The notes: generated by a model from the sequence alone, not told the origin. Shown: positions 1-9,492, counted from the stretch's first letter. The stretch is DNA of 64,000 nt from Candidatus Sumerlaeota bacterium (GCA_026398535.1 JAPLSQ010000081.1:1-64000), one strand, 5' to 3'. Made by a program: numbers and translations.

Positions 1-953
1 CGCATTTCGCCTGTTGCCGCTTTCTTTATGGCCACGACAATCGCGTTGGCCCGGCTTCGTATCTGCGTTTCGCGAAGCGTCTTGCCGGCGATGGGGGAGC
101 CTGTCCGCACCACGATTTCCTCGATGGAAATCTGAATGCCGCGCTCCGTCGCGAATGTTTCCACAAATTCCTCCGCCACAGGCCGCAACATGGCGTGGGC
201 GATCCTTCCCCCCGCGTTCTCGTATGGGTTGAACACCTTGGACGCGCCCGCGTGATAAAGCTTTGGGATGCTTTCTTCCGCGAATGCCCGCGCAAGAATG
301 ACCATGCCCGGATTGAGCTGCCGCGCCGAAAGCACAACAAAGACATTGTCGGCATCGCTGGACAAAACCGTCACCAGCCCCCGCGCTTGCTTTATCGCCG
401 CGCGCTCAAGCGTTTCATCCGTCGTGGCATCGCCTTCCGTCACGCTATGCCCCTGATCGCGCAACATCGCGCATACAGAAGGTGAATTGTCGATCACAAC
501 ACACGGCGCGCCGGACCGGCTGAAATGGCGCAGGATGACGCGGCCGATGCCGCCATAACCGCACAATATGTAGTGATCCTTCATCTTTGCGATACGTTTC
601 TCCATACGTTGTATCTTGTTTACTGCGGCCGCACTGATGATGTCTTCACCCAATCGCGCCGCGACAATTGCAACCGTGGTGAGACCCGAAAATATCAGCA
701 ATACAGTAAAAAGCTTGCCGCCTGTGGTAAGGTCAACGATTTCCCGAAACCCGACCGTCGATATAGTGATGGCCGTCATGTAGAACGCATCAAGAAAGTT
801 AACGTTTTCGATGAAGCGGTACCCCAATGTCCCAATCATCAGGATGAGGATCGGCAGAAAAAAAAGATAGCTGTTGTGATGAAAATAATTGATCCAGGGC
901 CTGAGCCGTCCGCGGATGCGCTCGCGTGACGGGGACAGCTTGGGTTTTGCCAT
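1..953 (-). CDS. Potassium channel with cytoplasmic RCK (TrkA-N) domain, 3' end beyond window
   Basis: The frame is open from an ATG at 953 to the left edge (about 317 residues), so the C-terminus is missing. There are two hydrophobic segments (about residues 29-42 and 81-97). Between them lies a pore loop with the filter-like motif TISTVGF (63-69). A Rossmann nucleotide-binding motif, CGYGGIGR (131-138), follows and marks the RCK/TrkA-N domain; the visible end looks like the start of a TrkA-C domain. The family forms tetrameric K+ channels in the inner membrane that are gated by nucleotides or ions. The usual third filter residue Gly is replaced by Arg (TVGFR), so ion selectivity is uncertain. 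It is the last visible gene of a minus-strand run after the PHP phosphoesterase, with a 13-base gap. Confidence 0.85.
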   Translation of the reverse strand, partial: MAKPKLSPSRERIRGRLRPWINYFHHNSYLFFLPILILMIGTLGYRFIENVNFLDAFYMTAITISTVGFREIVDLTTGGKLFTVLLIFSGLTTVAIVAARLGEDIISAAAVNKIQRMEKRIAKMKDHYILCGYGGIGRVILRHFSRSGAPCVVIDNSPSVCAMLRDQGHSVTEGDATTDETLERAAIKQARGLVTVLSSDADNVFVVLSARQLNPGMVILARAFAEESIPKLYHAGASKVFNPYENAGGRIAHAMLRPVAEEFVETFATERGIQISIEEIVVRTGSPIAGKTLRETQIRSRANAIVVAIKKAATGEM

Positions 954-966
954 CTCTCTGCCCGCC

Positions 967-1815
967 TTAGCCGGCCCGGCTGGCGCCGCGCTCAACCGCG
1001 TCGGCGCAACTTGTGGGGATACGAAGATTGCCGCGCCCCGTGCCCATGAAAATGTCAGGTTTCACCGAATCGTGGAAATCCGATCCGCCCGTCACGATGA
1101 GGCCGTGACGGCGCGACAAAGCCAGATATTCTTCCGTTTCTTCCGGCGTATGATCGCTGTAGTGGCATTCGATGCCCTGCATGCCGCAATCCTTGAGCCG
1201 CAGAACAAGCATCTCCAGGGTTTCATCCGGCGGAAAGATAATGTATTTGGGATGCGCCAGCACCGCCACTCCGCCTGCCTCACGGATCATCGCGATGGAA
1301 TCCTCCGGAGAAAATTTCAAGCGGTCAACATACGCCGGCGCGCCGCGCGCAAGGTATTTGTCGAACGCCTCGAATTCCGCCACCGCGCCAAGCCGGACGA
1401 GAGCCTTGGCGAAATGCGGACGTCCGATGACATCGCCGCCGGCTTCCCGCTCAACGTCATCGTAAGTGATCGGGACGCCCAGTTCGTTCAGCCGCGCGAT
1501 CATCTTGTGGTTGCGTTCCATGCGGCCCCGCTGAATATCCGCAAGACCCTTGCTTAGTTTCGCCGCGCCCGAACTGATGCGGTAGCCGAGCATGTGAACG
1601 GTCTTGGAGCCGTACTCGACACTGATTTCCACACCCGGAAGCACCCTGACCCCCATCTCGGCGCCCGCGGACTGCGCTTCGGCAACTCCGCTGATCGTGT
1701 CGTGATCGGTCAGCGCAATCGCGTCGAGACCCAAACCGCAGGCCATCCGCACAAGCTCACGAGGGGACAATGCGCCGTCGGAGTGTGTGCTGTGCAAATG
1801 AAGATCGCAGTACAT
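967..1815 (-). CDS. PHP-domain metal-dependent phosphoesterase
   Basis: The protein has about 282 residues. It starts with the metal-binding signature of the PHP superfamily, DLHLHSTHSDG, followed by ALTDHDT and PGVEIS, and has a late HPKY and a C-terminal GGSDFH motif. This order matches stand-alone PHP phosphoesterases such as the 3',5'-nucleotide phosphatase/RNase AM group, which use two or three metal ions bound by these His and Asp residues. The substrate cannot be read from sequence. An in-frame GTG lies one codon upstream, but the ATG at 1815 sits behind an AGAGG element. It follows the lptE-like gene by about 9 bases and is probably cotranscribed with lolA and lptE. Confidence 0.87.
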   Translation of the reverse strand: MYCDLHLHSTHSDGALSPRELVRMACGLGLDAIALTDHDTISGVAEAQSAGAEMGVRVLPGVEISVEYGSKTVHMLGYRISSGAAKLSKGLADIQRGRMERNHKMIARLNELGVPITYDDVEREAGGDVIGRPHFAKALVRLGAVAEFEAFDKYLARGAPAYVDRLKFSPEDSIAMIREAGGVAVLAHPKYIIFPPDETLEMLVLRLKDCGMQGIECHYSDHTPEETEEYLALSRRHGLIVTGGSDFHDSVKPDIFMGTGRGNLRIPTSCADAVERGASRAG

Positions 1816-1824
1816 CACTCCCTC

Positions 1825-2556
1825 TTAAGGCGCGGGGGTGGGCTTGGGAAAGCGCGGTTGTGTTAGAACAGGCTCAAACTGGTTGGGGCTCCGCCGCTGC
1901 TGATACTTCTGGATGGCTTTCTGTTCTATGGGCCGGGGCGCCTCGGGCTGGCCTGTGATTACCGTCTGGACGATATTCACGGCCATCTGCTGCAGCAGCC
2001 GTTTGCGCACTTCCGTGTCCATCTCGGCATAGGAGCGGCGGGGGTCGGACACATATTGAACAGCAGCGGGCACCGTGTAACGCGCCATCGGGACAATCCT
2101 GTCCGCATCATAAGGATCCCACAGCTCAATCATGCAGGTCATCTGAAGCAGCATCACCACGGGGATGCGGTCATCGGATATGGCGGCCGTCTGCTCATTG
2201 TATTGGGTGATGACGCCCTCGAGACGCGCGTCCGAGCGCGCGCTCTGCACCACATCAAGCCGCCCATCGGAGATGAACTCATCGTTGACATAGAGCGTGA
2301 GATCGGCCGACGCGCCATAAATCCGCGAGTTGTTTTTAAACTCCCGCACATAAATGCGCTTGATATGCGAGGGCAGCACGCGCGATGGCGGAACAACGCG
2401 CGCGCACGCGCTCAGCGCCGTGAGCGCCACACACAGCGACAGCCCCAACAAAGCCGCCATCCAGACTTGATTCCGGTGCTTCACGCACCCAATGACGCGC
2501 GCCAGCGGGAACGCGCCCTCCTGCCTGTCTGCTTTCATCGTCTTTTCATCTTTCAT
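1825..2556 (-). CDS. lptE: LptE-like outer-membrane lipoprotein
   Basis: The protein has 243 residues, with a hydrophobic segment ending in the lipobox LSAC (Cys51), so the mature protein is a lipoprotein. After the Cys, the stretch LPSHIKRIYVREFKNNS resembles the start of LptE family proteins, which plug the LptD channel that delivers LPS to the outer leaflet. The ATG at 2556 overlaps the lolA stop as ATGA, which supports this start although it gives a long 32-residue n-region; Met33 would give a more usual signal peptide. The C-terminus is Pro/Gln-rich and probably disordered. Pairing with lolA fits an envelope-transport operon. The family assignment rests on the short N-terminal similarity and context, so it is moderate. 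Confidence 0.68.
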   Translation of the reverse strand: MKDEKTMKADRQEGAFPLARVIGCVKHRNQVWMAALLGLSLCVALTALSACARVVPPSRVLPSHIKRIYVREFKNNSRIYGASADLTLYVNDEFISDGRLDVVQSARSDARLEGVITQYNEQTAAISDDRIPVVMLLQMTCMIELWDPYDADRIVPMARYTVPAAVQYVSDPRRSYAEMDTEVRKRLLQQMAVNIVQTVITGQPEAPRPIEQKAIQKYQQRRSPNQFEPVLTQPRFPKPTPAP

Positions 2557-3344
2557 TCGATATCAACAACTTGGGCATCTCTTGGAAAATCCGGTCGGAA
2601 CAATTTCTCATCAATCGAACCACCGATCTCAAGACTCTTCAAGTCAAGATTTGCGGTGACGAGCGCACCGTCAAGCTGCTCGAGCGAAAACTGTGCCGGC
2701 AAAAGCTGGTCGTCCGCCGTGATCACAATCGAAAGGTGCTTGAAATTGGCGTCCTGGCGGTCGCGCGGCACAAGCTTTACGGCCTGGTATCCCTTGCCCA
2801 TGCTTTCGCCAAGCCATTGCGCATAATATACACGCAACAGATCGTCGGTTTTTACACCGAAGCCGAGTAGCATGTAGTTCAAGTCGCGCACATTGTCTTC
2901 GCCTTTGAACTTGTAACGCTCCACCTGTTTGAGCTGCTTCACGTAGCGGTACGAATATTGCCCGCTGATGAGATTCACCGATTCGTTCGGGGAGTAATAC
3001 TCCGCGCGGAAATTGCTGGGTTTCATGATGTGGAAGCGCCCTTGCGATTCGATTTTCTCGTCGAATGCGGGGTCTTTGCGCACCTGCCGGAAAGCGCCGG
3101 AAAAAGTCTTGATCGCGCCATATTTCTGTTCGATGCGCTGAAGCAATTCGACGGCCTGCGGATCATTTTTCATGCGCGGTGAAGCGGACTTGTCCGCCAG
3201 CTCCTTTTCCCCGGTTTTCGCGGGCGTGGAAGCGGGTGCGGGCGCAGGTGCGGGCGCGGCTTTCTGGCCAAAGGCTGCCGGCGCGGCAAGAAGCAACACA
3301 ACGCACAACGCACACAATGCGCCACCGCGCCATGAGCCGGTCAT
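2553..3344 (-). CDS. lolA: LolA-like outer-membrane lipoprotein carrier
   Basis: This is a periplasmic chaperone family that ferries lipoproteins from the LolCDE complex to the outer membrane. The sequence has a signal peptide (ending near AAPAAFG), an Ala/Pro repeat linker, then the LolA fold. Typical features are LLQRIEQKYGAIKTFSGAFRQ at its start, a GRFHIMKPSNFRAEYYSPNE strand pair, and a late LFRPDFPRDAQVVD. Upstream in-frame starts exist (GTG at 3377, ATG at 3365); I chose the ATG at 3344 because the signal peptide begins there. The stop overlaps the start of the next gene by four bases (ATGA), implying translational coupling. The low-complexity Ala-Pro linker between signal and domain is longer than usual for LolA. 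Confidence 0.82.
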   Translation of the reverse strand: MTGSWRGGALCALCVVLLLAAPAAFGQKAAPAPAPAPASTPAKTGEKELADKSASPRMKNDPQAVELLQRIEQKYGAIKTFSGAFRQVRKDPAFDEKIESQGRFHIMKPSNFRAEYYSPNESVNLISGQYSYRYVKQLKQVERYKFKGEDNVRDLNYMLLGFGVKTDDLLRVYYAQWLGESMGKGYQAVKLVPRDRQDANFKHLSIVITADDQLLPAQFSLEQLDGALVTANLDLKSLEIGGSIDEKLFRPDFPRDAQVVDIE

Positions 3345-3456
3345 ATTATTCTCTGTTTGCATCATAATAATGCGCACAGCTTGGATGATCCGCGCCGCAG
3401 ATCAAGGATAATATCCATCCAACAGGCGCAAGGCGGGACAAAATCAGACATATTGA

Positions 3457-5040
3457 TCAATCGAAAGCTTTTCCCCCTGTTACTTCATAAAGAGTGAAAA
3501 TCCCATCGCTGGCATACCGTCGCAGGGAGAGGGCGCCGCTTGAAATATCCGGGTGCGCCGCAAACCATTTTTCCGGCGTTTGCCGCGTCACAACCCAGCG
3601 CACATCCTGCCGCGCAAAATAATCACGCGCGCACGACGCCGTTCGCCTGTAAAAAAACGGCTCATCAAGGTCAAAATACGTCGTCCCTGCGTGATAATAG
3701 GCAAACTCCGGCCCCATTTCACTCCATACGGTTCCGGGGCGGGCATTGGCCAGTTGCGCAAGCTCGCGCGGGCGGCCCGCACCGCGCGCAAGAGCTTTCT
3801 GGTGGTCCTTGATGACATAATAGCCTTGAAGAAGCTGAACCAGGCAGATCGTCGCGATGGTCAGCGCATAGAAGCCCGCCTTCCATCGCCCGAACTGGTC
3901 GGCGCGATGGTTGCGGCTGTAAAGCCATTCGACACCGCGCGCCAGCAGATAAGCCACAACCGGTTCCACAAGCACATTGTAGCGCTCGGAGGAATAATAC
4001 CACAGGCTGTGAGCCGCCAGATAGACGACCAGAGCCCATGCCCCCAGGAATGCGCCCCGCCCCGCATAACCCCGCAGCGATGGAATGGCAACGCCATAAA
4101 ACAACATCAGGCTCAGGATAATTAGTATATTCAGCGCGGACGGCGGGTTGACATTATACTGCCGCAACAGCTTGGAGATGTTGTCTATGAAGATTTCGGG
4201 CGGTTTCATCGAATCGGGGGACGCCGAAAACACCGCAAGATAAGGCACGGCCTGACCGGATATCATCCTCTGATAAACAAGATAGACAGCAGGCAGAACG
4301 CAGGCAGCGGCAACAAAAACGATCATGGCGGGCGCGCGCATCCGGCGCCGGCTTACGGCGGGCGCGGCAAGGACATCAAAAACCGGCAACAGAACAACAA
4401 GAATCGCCGCCGTTGGACGCGACAGCACGGCCATCCCCGCCGCCAAACCAGGCAAAACCCATCGCGCGTATCCGGATCGCGGGCATGACTGTTCTTGTTC
4501 GACACTGTTCGAGCGCCCTGCCCTCAAATAGAGAAGACAAGCCGCAAGCCCCCAGAACAGCGCCGCAAGCTCCGAATAAGGGATGGTCGCCCACTTGACA
4601 AAATCATAATTTGAGACCATCAGGGCCGCCGCCGCAAGCGCCACGATGCGCCCGGCCCCGCCGCGCCACAGAACAGCCGTCATCAGGCATCCGCACATGG
4701 GTATCAGCGCCGCGTGCAGCCAGATCCACGCCACATCAACAGGCGCGGCAACAGCCCCGCACCCAAGAAGAAGCGGGTACCCCGGAAAAAACTTGTTCGG
4801 AACTCCCTGCTCGAACCGCACGACCGGCCCCGCGCCCCGCGCCAGATTGCGCGCCATCTCCAAGTAATAATAGGCGTCGAGCGGAAACCGCGCATACTGC
4901 CCGGCCTGGCTGAACAGAAGACACAAACAACCGGCGCAGCAGAGGAAAAGAATGCCAAACAAACAAACGCGAATCCTCAGAGCCTGCGCCGGGAGCGGCC
5001 GCGATGAAGCTGAACCGGAGGATCGAAAACCATTTTGCAT
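3457..5040 (-). CDS. Polytopic membrane glycosyltransferase-like protein (GT-C fold)
   Basis: The protein has 527 residues with roughly ten hydrophobic helices. The first periplasmic loop carries an acidic motif, FPLDAYYYLEMARNLARG (Asp55), followed by KFFPGYPLLLG. This pattern is typical of GT-C enzymes of the ArnT/PMT (GT39/GT83) type, which transfer sugars from polyprenyl-phosphate donors on the outer face of the inner membrane. A soluble C-terminal domain of about 100 residues follows. Donor and acceptor are not readable. A polyprenyl-phospho-arabinose pathway appears to be encoded in the same window, so this protein is one candidate user of it; that link is inference. It stands alone, about 110 bases downstream of the lolA start region on the same strand. 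Confidence 0.7.
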   Translation of the reverse strand: MQNGFRSSGSASSRPLPAQALRIRVCLFGILFLCCAGCLCLLFSQAGQYARFPLDAYYYLEMARNLARGAGPVVRFEQGVPNKFFPGYPLLLGCGAVAAPVDVAWIWLHAALIPMCGCLMTAVLWRGGAGRIVALAAAALMVSNYDFVKWATIPYSELAALFWGLAACLLYLRAGRSNSVEQEQSCPRSGYARWVLPGLAAGMAVLSRPTAAILVVLLPVFDVLAAPAVSRRRMRAPAMIVFVAAACVLPAVYLVYQRMISGQAVPYLAVFSASPDSMKPPEIFIDNISKLLRQYNVNPPSALNILIILSLMLFYGVAIPSLRGYAGRGAFLGAWALVVYLAAHSLWYYSSERYNVLVEPVVAYLLARGVEWLYSRNHRADQFGRWKAGFYALTIATICLVQLLQGYYVIKDHQKALARGAGRPRELAQLANARPGTVWSEMGPEFAYYHAGTTYFDLDEPFFYRRTASCARDYFARQDVRWVVTRQTPEKWFAAHPDISSGALSLRRYASDGIFTLYEVTGGKAFD

Positions 5041-5144
5041 TCATTCACACCTGAAAAACATGCCCGCCAAGTTCAATCTGAAATAATCAGATGCATGGAC
5101 CGTCCGGCCCCTCAATGTGTTTCGTCATCCCAATTCCGCAACGG

Positions 5145-6446
5145 TCATTGCGGGAAAATTTTGATCCAGTCGCGGTGGGCATAAAGCATTTCATCGACAA
5201 GCTGCCAGATTTCGTCGAGCGGGAGTTCCGCCGCCGTGTGCGGATCAAGCATGGCCGCATGGTAAATGTGTTCGCGGTTGCCCGTAAGCGCCGCTTCAAC
5301 AGTGAGTTCCTGCACGCTGACATTTGTGCGGATGAGCGCCGCAAGCTGCAATGGAATGTCGCCGATGCGCGCCGGCTGGACGCCATTGGCGTCCACAAGG
5401 CATGGCACTTCCACGCAGCAGTCCTCGGGCAGGTTCGTGATCAAACCTTTGTTGATCACATTCCCGTAAATCACCCTCGGGATGTTCGTTTCGCGGCTGT
5501 GAATGATGAGCGAGCCGTATTCGGCGCTTCGGCTGGGTGTCACCTTGGCATTGGGATCCTCAAGTTCCGCCCGCATTTTCTGCCAGCCCGCGATCTGATT
5601 CTCACATCGCGTGATGTACTCATCGAGCGGCACATTAAAGCGCGTGATCAGGTCGGGGCGGTCGCGCCGGATAAAATAGGGCACATACTCGGAAAAGTGC
5701 TCGCTTGACTCGGTGACAAAGTAACCAAGCCGCATGAGCATATCATAACGCACCCGGTTATAATCAGGCACGCGTCCCTCGGCCACAATGCGGCGGATCA
5801 GCGGATACAGGTCCTCGCCGCGGCGCTCGAAGCGCAGGTAAAACGCCATGTGGTTGATGCCCGCGCAGACATAATTGACTTCATCGAACGGAACGCCAAT
5901 GTCGCGGGCCAGCTCCATGGCCGTGCCTTGCACGCTGTGGCAAAGCCCCACAGTCCTGATCTTCGTGGCGCGCAGAACAGCAAGCGTGTTCATGGCCATG
6001 GGATTGACATAGTTGAGGAAAAGAACGTCAGGGCACAATTCCTCCATCTGCCGGCAATAGTCGAGTATCACGGGAATCGTGCGCAACGAGCGCATGATGC
6101 CGCCCATGCCGAGTGTGTCGGCGATCGTCTGGCGCAGACCGAATTTTTTCGGTATCTCGAAATCGGTCACCGTGCACGGTTTGTAGCCGCCGACTTGGAT
6201 CATGTTGATCGCATAGTCAGCGCCATCAAGCGCGTAGCGAATGTTGTTCGTCGCCGTGATCTTCGCGGGTGCGCCCAGCGCGCCCGCCACGCGGTTCGAC
6301 ACAACTTCTGACGTGCTCAACCGTTCGGGATCGATGTCAAACAGCGCCAGCTCGCTGTCGGCAAGCTCCGGAAACGAAAGAATGTCGGTGATGAGCGCGC
6401 GGGCAAACACAGTGCTCCCAGCGCCAATTAAAACGATCTTTGCCAT
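5145..6446 (-). CDS. Glycoside hydrolase family 4 (alpha-galactosidase/6-phospho-glycosidase type)
   Basis: The protein has 433 residues. GH4 enzymes hydrolyse glycosides by an unusual oxidation-elimination route needing NAD+ and a divalent metal. The N-terminus has the NAD-binding motif VLIGAGSTVFARALITDIL and ELALFDIDPERL; the family motif NYVNPMAMNTLAV, the metal-binding CHSVQG, and INHMAFYLRF with its conserved His are all present. The length is normal for MelA-type enzymes (about 430-450). The aglycone and sugar cannot be chosen with confidence, though alpha-galactosidase (MelA) is the closest named relative I recognise. It is a single gene with no sugar transporter nearby. Confidence 0.87.
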   Translation of the reverse strand: MAKIVLIGAGSTVFARALITDILSFPELADSELALFDIDPERLSTSEVVSNRVAGALGAPAKITATNNIRYALDGADYAINMIQVGGYKPCTVTDFEIPKKFGLRQTIADTLGMGGIMRSLRTIPVILDYCRQMEELCPDVLFLNYVNPMAMNTLAVLRATKIRTVGLCHSVQGTAMELARDIGVPFDEVNYVCAGINHMAFYLRFERRGEDLYPLIRRIVAEGRVPDYNRVRYDMLMRLGYFVTESSEHFSEYVPYFIRRDRPDLITRFNVPLDEYITRCENQIAGWQKMRAELEDPNAKVTPSRSAEYGSLIIHSRETNIPRVIYGNVINKGLITNLPEDCCVEVPCLVDANGVQPARIGDIPLQLAALIRTNVSVQELTVEAALTGNREHIYHAAMLDPHTAAELPLDEIWQLVDEMLYAHRDWIKIFPQ

Positions 6447-6647
6447 GATGCGAAAATCCCCTGTAAAATTTTATCTGATGGATTTATTGTTTTAAGATGA
6501 TCAGAGAAACCATGGCGATTCCCCGATTGCAAACCCCCAATTGCGAGTATGATCCATTTGTTCGCGCGGGCTGAAGGAAACAACACGGTGCGCTGTGATC
6601 AGGCCGTGCTTTCGGCGGACGGCGTCTGATGGCAACACAGTATAGAT

Positions 6648-6684
6648 AAAAAAAGCTCCCAACCGGACTGATCCGGCTGAGAGC
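6648..6684 (-). terminator. Rho-independent terminator of the Cys/Pro-rich small gene
   Basis: Read on the minus strand, a 13-base stem (arms 6655-6667 and 6672-6684, four-base loop, one or two mismatches) is followed directly by a run of seven T. It lies about 30 bases after the stop codon of the small gene at 6713-6967. Confidence 0.85.
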
Positions 6685-6712
6685 CTTCTGTCTTATGCCA
6701 GCTTGGCTTTGC

Positions 6713-6967
6713 TTAACGGCAAGGCGGGGGCGGGCAAGGAGCCGGACAGGCGAAAAGACCGCCGATGACATTGCCAACACCAACGACAATATTGCCGGCC
6801 GCGCCGACAACATTGCCAACCAGCGCGATCGGGCCGCAGGTCTGCTCACAATAGGTGGTGCAGGGTTTGGGCGGGCACGGTGGCGGGCACGCCTTCTTGT
6901 ATGTCTTCGCCTCCAGCGGGGCGGATACCAGTGCAATGGCAAATGCCAGTGCCATCAACTTCTTCAT
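6713..6967 (-). CDS. Small secreted Cys/Pro-rich protein with glycine-zipper-like core
   Basis: The protein has 84 residues. A longer open frame continues upstream, but the ATG at 6967 has a strong AGGAGG ribosome-binding site nine bases before it and starts a clear signal peptide (MKKLMALAFAIALVSAPLEA). The mature part is a Cys-Pro motif block (ACPPPCPPKPC), two further Cys, a hydrophobic Gly/Val-rich stretch (GNVVGAAGNIVVGVGNVIGG), then a second Cys-Pro block (CPAPCPPPPC) at the end. The eight Cys could form disulfides in the periplasm or outside. It is followed by its own terminator, so it is a monocistronic gene. I recognise no family; the Gly-zipper core suggests membrane association or oligomerisation, which is inference. 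Confidence 0.8.
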   Translation of the reverse strand: MKKLMALAFAIALVSAPLEAKTYKKACPPPCPPKPCTTYCEQTCGPIALVGNVVGAAGNIVVGVGNVIGGLFACPAPCPPPPCR

Positions 6968-7047
6968 AATACATAACCTCCTATAGGTTTTAACAACAGC
7001 TATAGTTGAGGACTCTATGGGCCTCGCACCCCGCATTTCAATAACAA

Positions 7048-9492
7048 TCAACCCCCGTTGAATGATTTTTTTACGCTCATCAAAGAAAGGGCGGCTATGA
7101 TATAACCCGCCACACCCGTCCAATACGCCGCCGATATGCCGCTGCTGAGCGCGATGGCAACCGAACACACCGAGGCCATGACTGACATCGCGCCATTGGC
7201 GCCCCAGAACCACGGCGCAAGGGATGGAAAACGCCTTGCCGCCAGCGTCATGCCAAGGGGAAAGGGCATTCCCATGAAAAAACCGATGGGCAGCATGACC
7301 CCCACGGCCAGCGCGATGCGGGCCGATGTCGCAAGCCCCTCAAAATGACGCACCATCGGGGGCGTGACGGCGCCGAGCAGGAGCAGCATGACGATGAGAC
7401 CCGCAAAACAGGCGCCCTGCGCGCGCCGGCCATGCGCGTTGCTGACGCGCTCGCTGAACCGGCTTCCGAGCCCGCTGCCAAGCAGAAGCGAAAACAAGGC
7501 GACAGTGACGGCGTAAACCGGATGACCGAGAAAGATGGTCAGGCGCTGCATCTGCGAAATTTCAATAAGCATGTAACCCGCCCCAATCGCGCAGAAGAAC
7601 AGCAGGAACGGCGCCGAGCCGCGCATCTGCGGCCAGCGCGCGCGCGACATCAGCGGGAAAAGAACGCACGCGAGCGTGAGCAGCGTGACAATGACAAGCA
7701 ACGAGCCGAGCACATACACGGCGCGCAGGTTGAAGTTCACCATCTGGCCATGAGCCGCGAGCCGCGGCCCCAAAAGGTCACGAACCCGCAACATCTGGAA
7801 GAAGAAAGGGCTGTCGTCCGTGGGCGGGGTGATGTTAAGCGGATAGCGGGCCGCGAATTGCCGGAATTCGCCAGCAGAAGTCAGCGTTGCAAGGTTCGGA
7901 TCCGCGGCGAAGCGCGGCGTCAGGATGAGATCAAATTTAAAGTCCCGGCACAACTTCTCGAATATGTCGATGTCCGCGTCGCTGAAAGGCTCCCGGCTGA
8001 CAAGGATCGTCCCGATGCCCTCGACTGTGTCGCCGAACTGGAAACGGTGGATGTTGCGCGCAAGCAGAATGTGGTTGCGCGGATTGCCGGCGCCGCTTTC
8101 CGCAAGGGCGGCCGTGGCCAGCGCCGTCAGCCTGTAAATTTCAGCGGGACGGTCGCTGAAATACCACCTCGACACCGTGAGCACACCGCGGGGGGTGAGC
8201 CGCGACAGAAACAGGTTCCATGCCTCGATCGTATAAAGGGAATTTTCGGTGAGCACGAAGGCGCCCGCCGCCGTGGCGGCCATCGTGTCGATCAGGGAAA
8301 TCTGAAGAATGTCATAACGGTCGCTCGTGCGGGCAAGGCAACTGCGCGCTTCATCATTGACAAATTTCACGCCCGGTCGGCGGTCAAGATGCCCCGAAAA
8401 ATCCCCATAAAGCGTGTTGGCGGCGCGCAGGATGGCTCCATTGATCTCGACGCCTGTCACGGCGCGCTGACCGAAAGCCAGCGCGGTCAGCACATCGCGG
8501 CCTCCGCCGCTGCCCACAACGAAAACACTTGCATCCGGGCGAAGGTAATGCGCGATGCTGGTCAGGTCGTATTTCAAATGCTCGGTTTCGCTTGCCTTGC
8601 CGTCGTATCCGTTGATCATGGTGAGCGCCGTGGCGTCAATCCGCAGGTAGAGCTGGCGTATGGGGCGCTCGTTCACGGGATATGTTGAGCTCAGCCCCCA
8701 TGCTTCGGGCGCATGATACGCCCGCGTGTCGCCGTCAACGCGGATGCGCGAAAAGGAATTCCACTTCTCATAAAGCGGAACGCCCTCGCGCCGACCTTTG
8801 GCATAAAGCAGACGTATGAAGGGGCGCATCTCGACCGCCAGAAGAGCGTTCGACAACGCAACAAGCAGCAATCCGGCGGCGCATATCAAGGACAAGCCGA
8901 ATAACCGCCCGGATCCGGCCGATCGCGAGAAAAACGCCGCACCGGCCGCCGCGACTGCCGCTATTACAAACACCGCCGAAGGAGCGTCCATTATCTGCGT
9001 CAGCAACACAAACACGATGCAGCCCAGCGCCGCGCCCGTCAGATCGGCCGCATAGAGACGCCCCACATGGCCGGGAAACTTGGTCAGCGCAACCGATACG
9101 GCAATGCCGCCGAAGACAAACGGAACCGAGATGACGACATACGTGAGCGCCAGCGAGACAAAAACGCGCGCTGGGCCCCCAATGCCCAGCGGAACAAAAA
9201 GATGGGCTATGAAACAGACGCCCATCGAAAGCGCCAGACCAAGAGACGACTCCGCAAGACGGCGCGGCGATGCCTCCCCGGAAAAATATGCCGGCCAGAG
9301 ATAGACGGCCAGCGCCCCCACCGTCATGCCAAACATGGCGACACTGACCGCCATGAAGGCGAAGTGATACCACATGGAAACACTGAAAATGCGCGTGAGC
9401 AGAATCTCGAAGGCAATAATGGCCAGCGCCACAAGGAACAGCCCGGCGCAGGCAGTCCTGCCGATGCCCGGCCGGGATTGTGTCACTGACAT
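7048..9492 (-). CDS. Multi-pass membrane protein with spermidine/spermine synthase-like domain
   Basis: The protein has 814 residues in three parts. About seven N-terminal hydrophobic helices (residues 10-230) come first. A central methyltransferase-fold domain follows, with VFVVGSGGGRDVLTALAFG and VTGVEINGAI as nucleotide-binding motifs and DILQISLIDTMAATAAGAF as the acidic active-site loop. Another set of helices ends the protein. This architecture is common in Planctomycetes, Deltaproteobacteria and relatives, and is usually annotated as a fused spermidine synthase or MFS-like transporter. Whether these proteins make polyamines is not established. The stop of this gene is separated from the upstream HAD gene region by 16 bases, so they may share a transcript. 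Confidence 0.82.
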   Translation of the reverse strand: MSVTQSRPGIGRTACAGLFLVALAIIAFEILLTRIFSVSMWYHFAFMAVSVAMFGMTVGALAVYLWPAYFSGEASPRRLAESSLGLALSMGVCFIAHLFVPLGIGGPARVFVSLALTYVVISVPFVFGGIAVSVALTKFPGHVGRLYAADLTGAALGCIVFVLLTQIMDAPSAVFVIAAVAAAGAAFFSRSAGSGRLFGLSLICAAGLLLVALSNALLAVEMRPFIRLLYAKGRREGVPLYEKWNSFSRIRVDGDTRAYHAPEAWGLSSTYPVNERPIRQLYLRIDATALTMINGYDGKASETEHLKYDLTSIAHYLRPDASVFVVGSGGGRDVLTALAFGQRAVTGVEINGAILRAANTLYGDFSGHLDRRPGVKFVNDEARSCLARTSDRYDILQISLIDTMAATAAGAFVLTENSLYTIEAWNLFLSRLTPRGVLTVSRWYFSDRPAEIYRLTALATAALAESGAGNPRNHILLARNIHRFQFGDTVEGIGTILVSREPFSDADIDIFEKLCRDFKFDLILTPRFAADPNLATLTSAGEFRQFAARYPLNITPPTDDSPFFFQMLRVRDLLGPRLAAHGQMVNFNLRAVYVLGSLLVIVTLLTLACVLFPLMSRARWPQMRGSAPFLLFFCAIGAGYMLIEISQMQRLTIFLGHPVYAVTVALFSLLLGSGLGSRFSERVSNAHGRRAQGACFAGLIVMLLLLGAVTPPMVRHFEGLATSARIALAVGVMLPIGFFMGMPFPLGMTLAARRFPSLAPWFWGANGAMSVMASVCSVAIALSSGISAAYWTGVAGYIIAALSLMSVKKSFNGG

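Noticed and set aside
5137..5153. Hairpin at the end of the GH4 gene
   Set aside because: It overlaps the stop codon and has no T-run, so it is not a convincing terminator.
7345..8688. A 447-codon plus-strand frame opposite the spermidine-synthase-like gene
   Set aside because: It is rich in Arg, His and Gln, as expected for an antisense shadow, with no recognisable motif.
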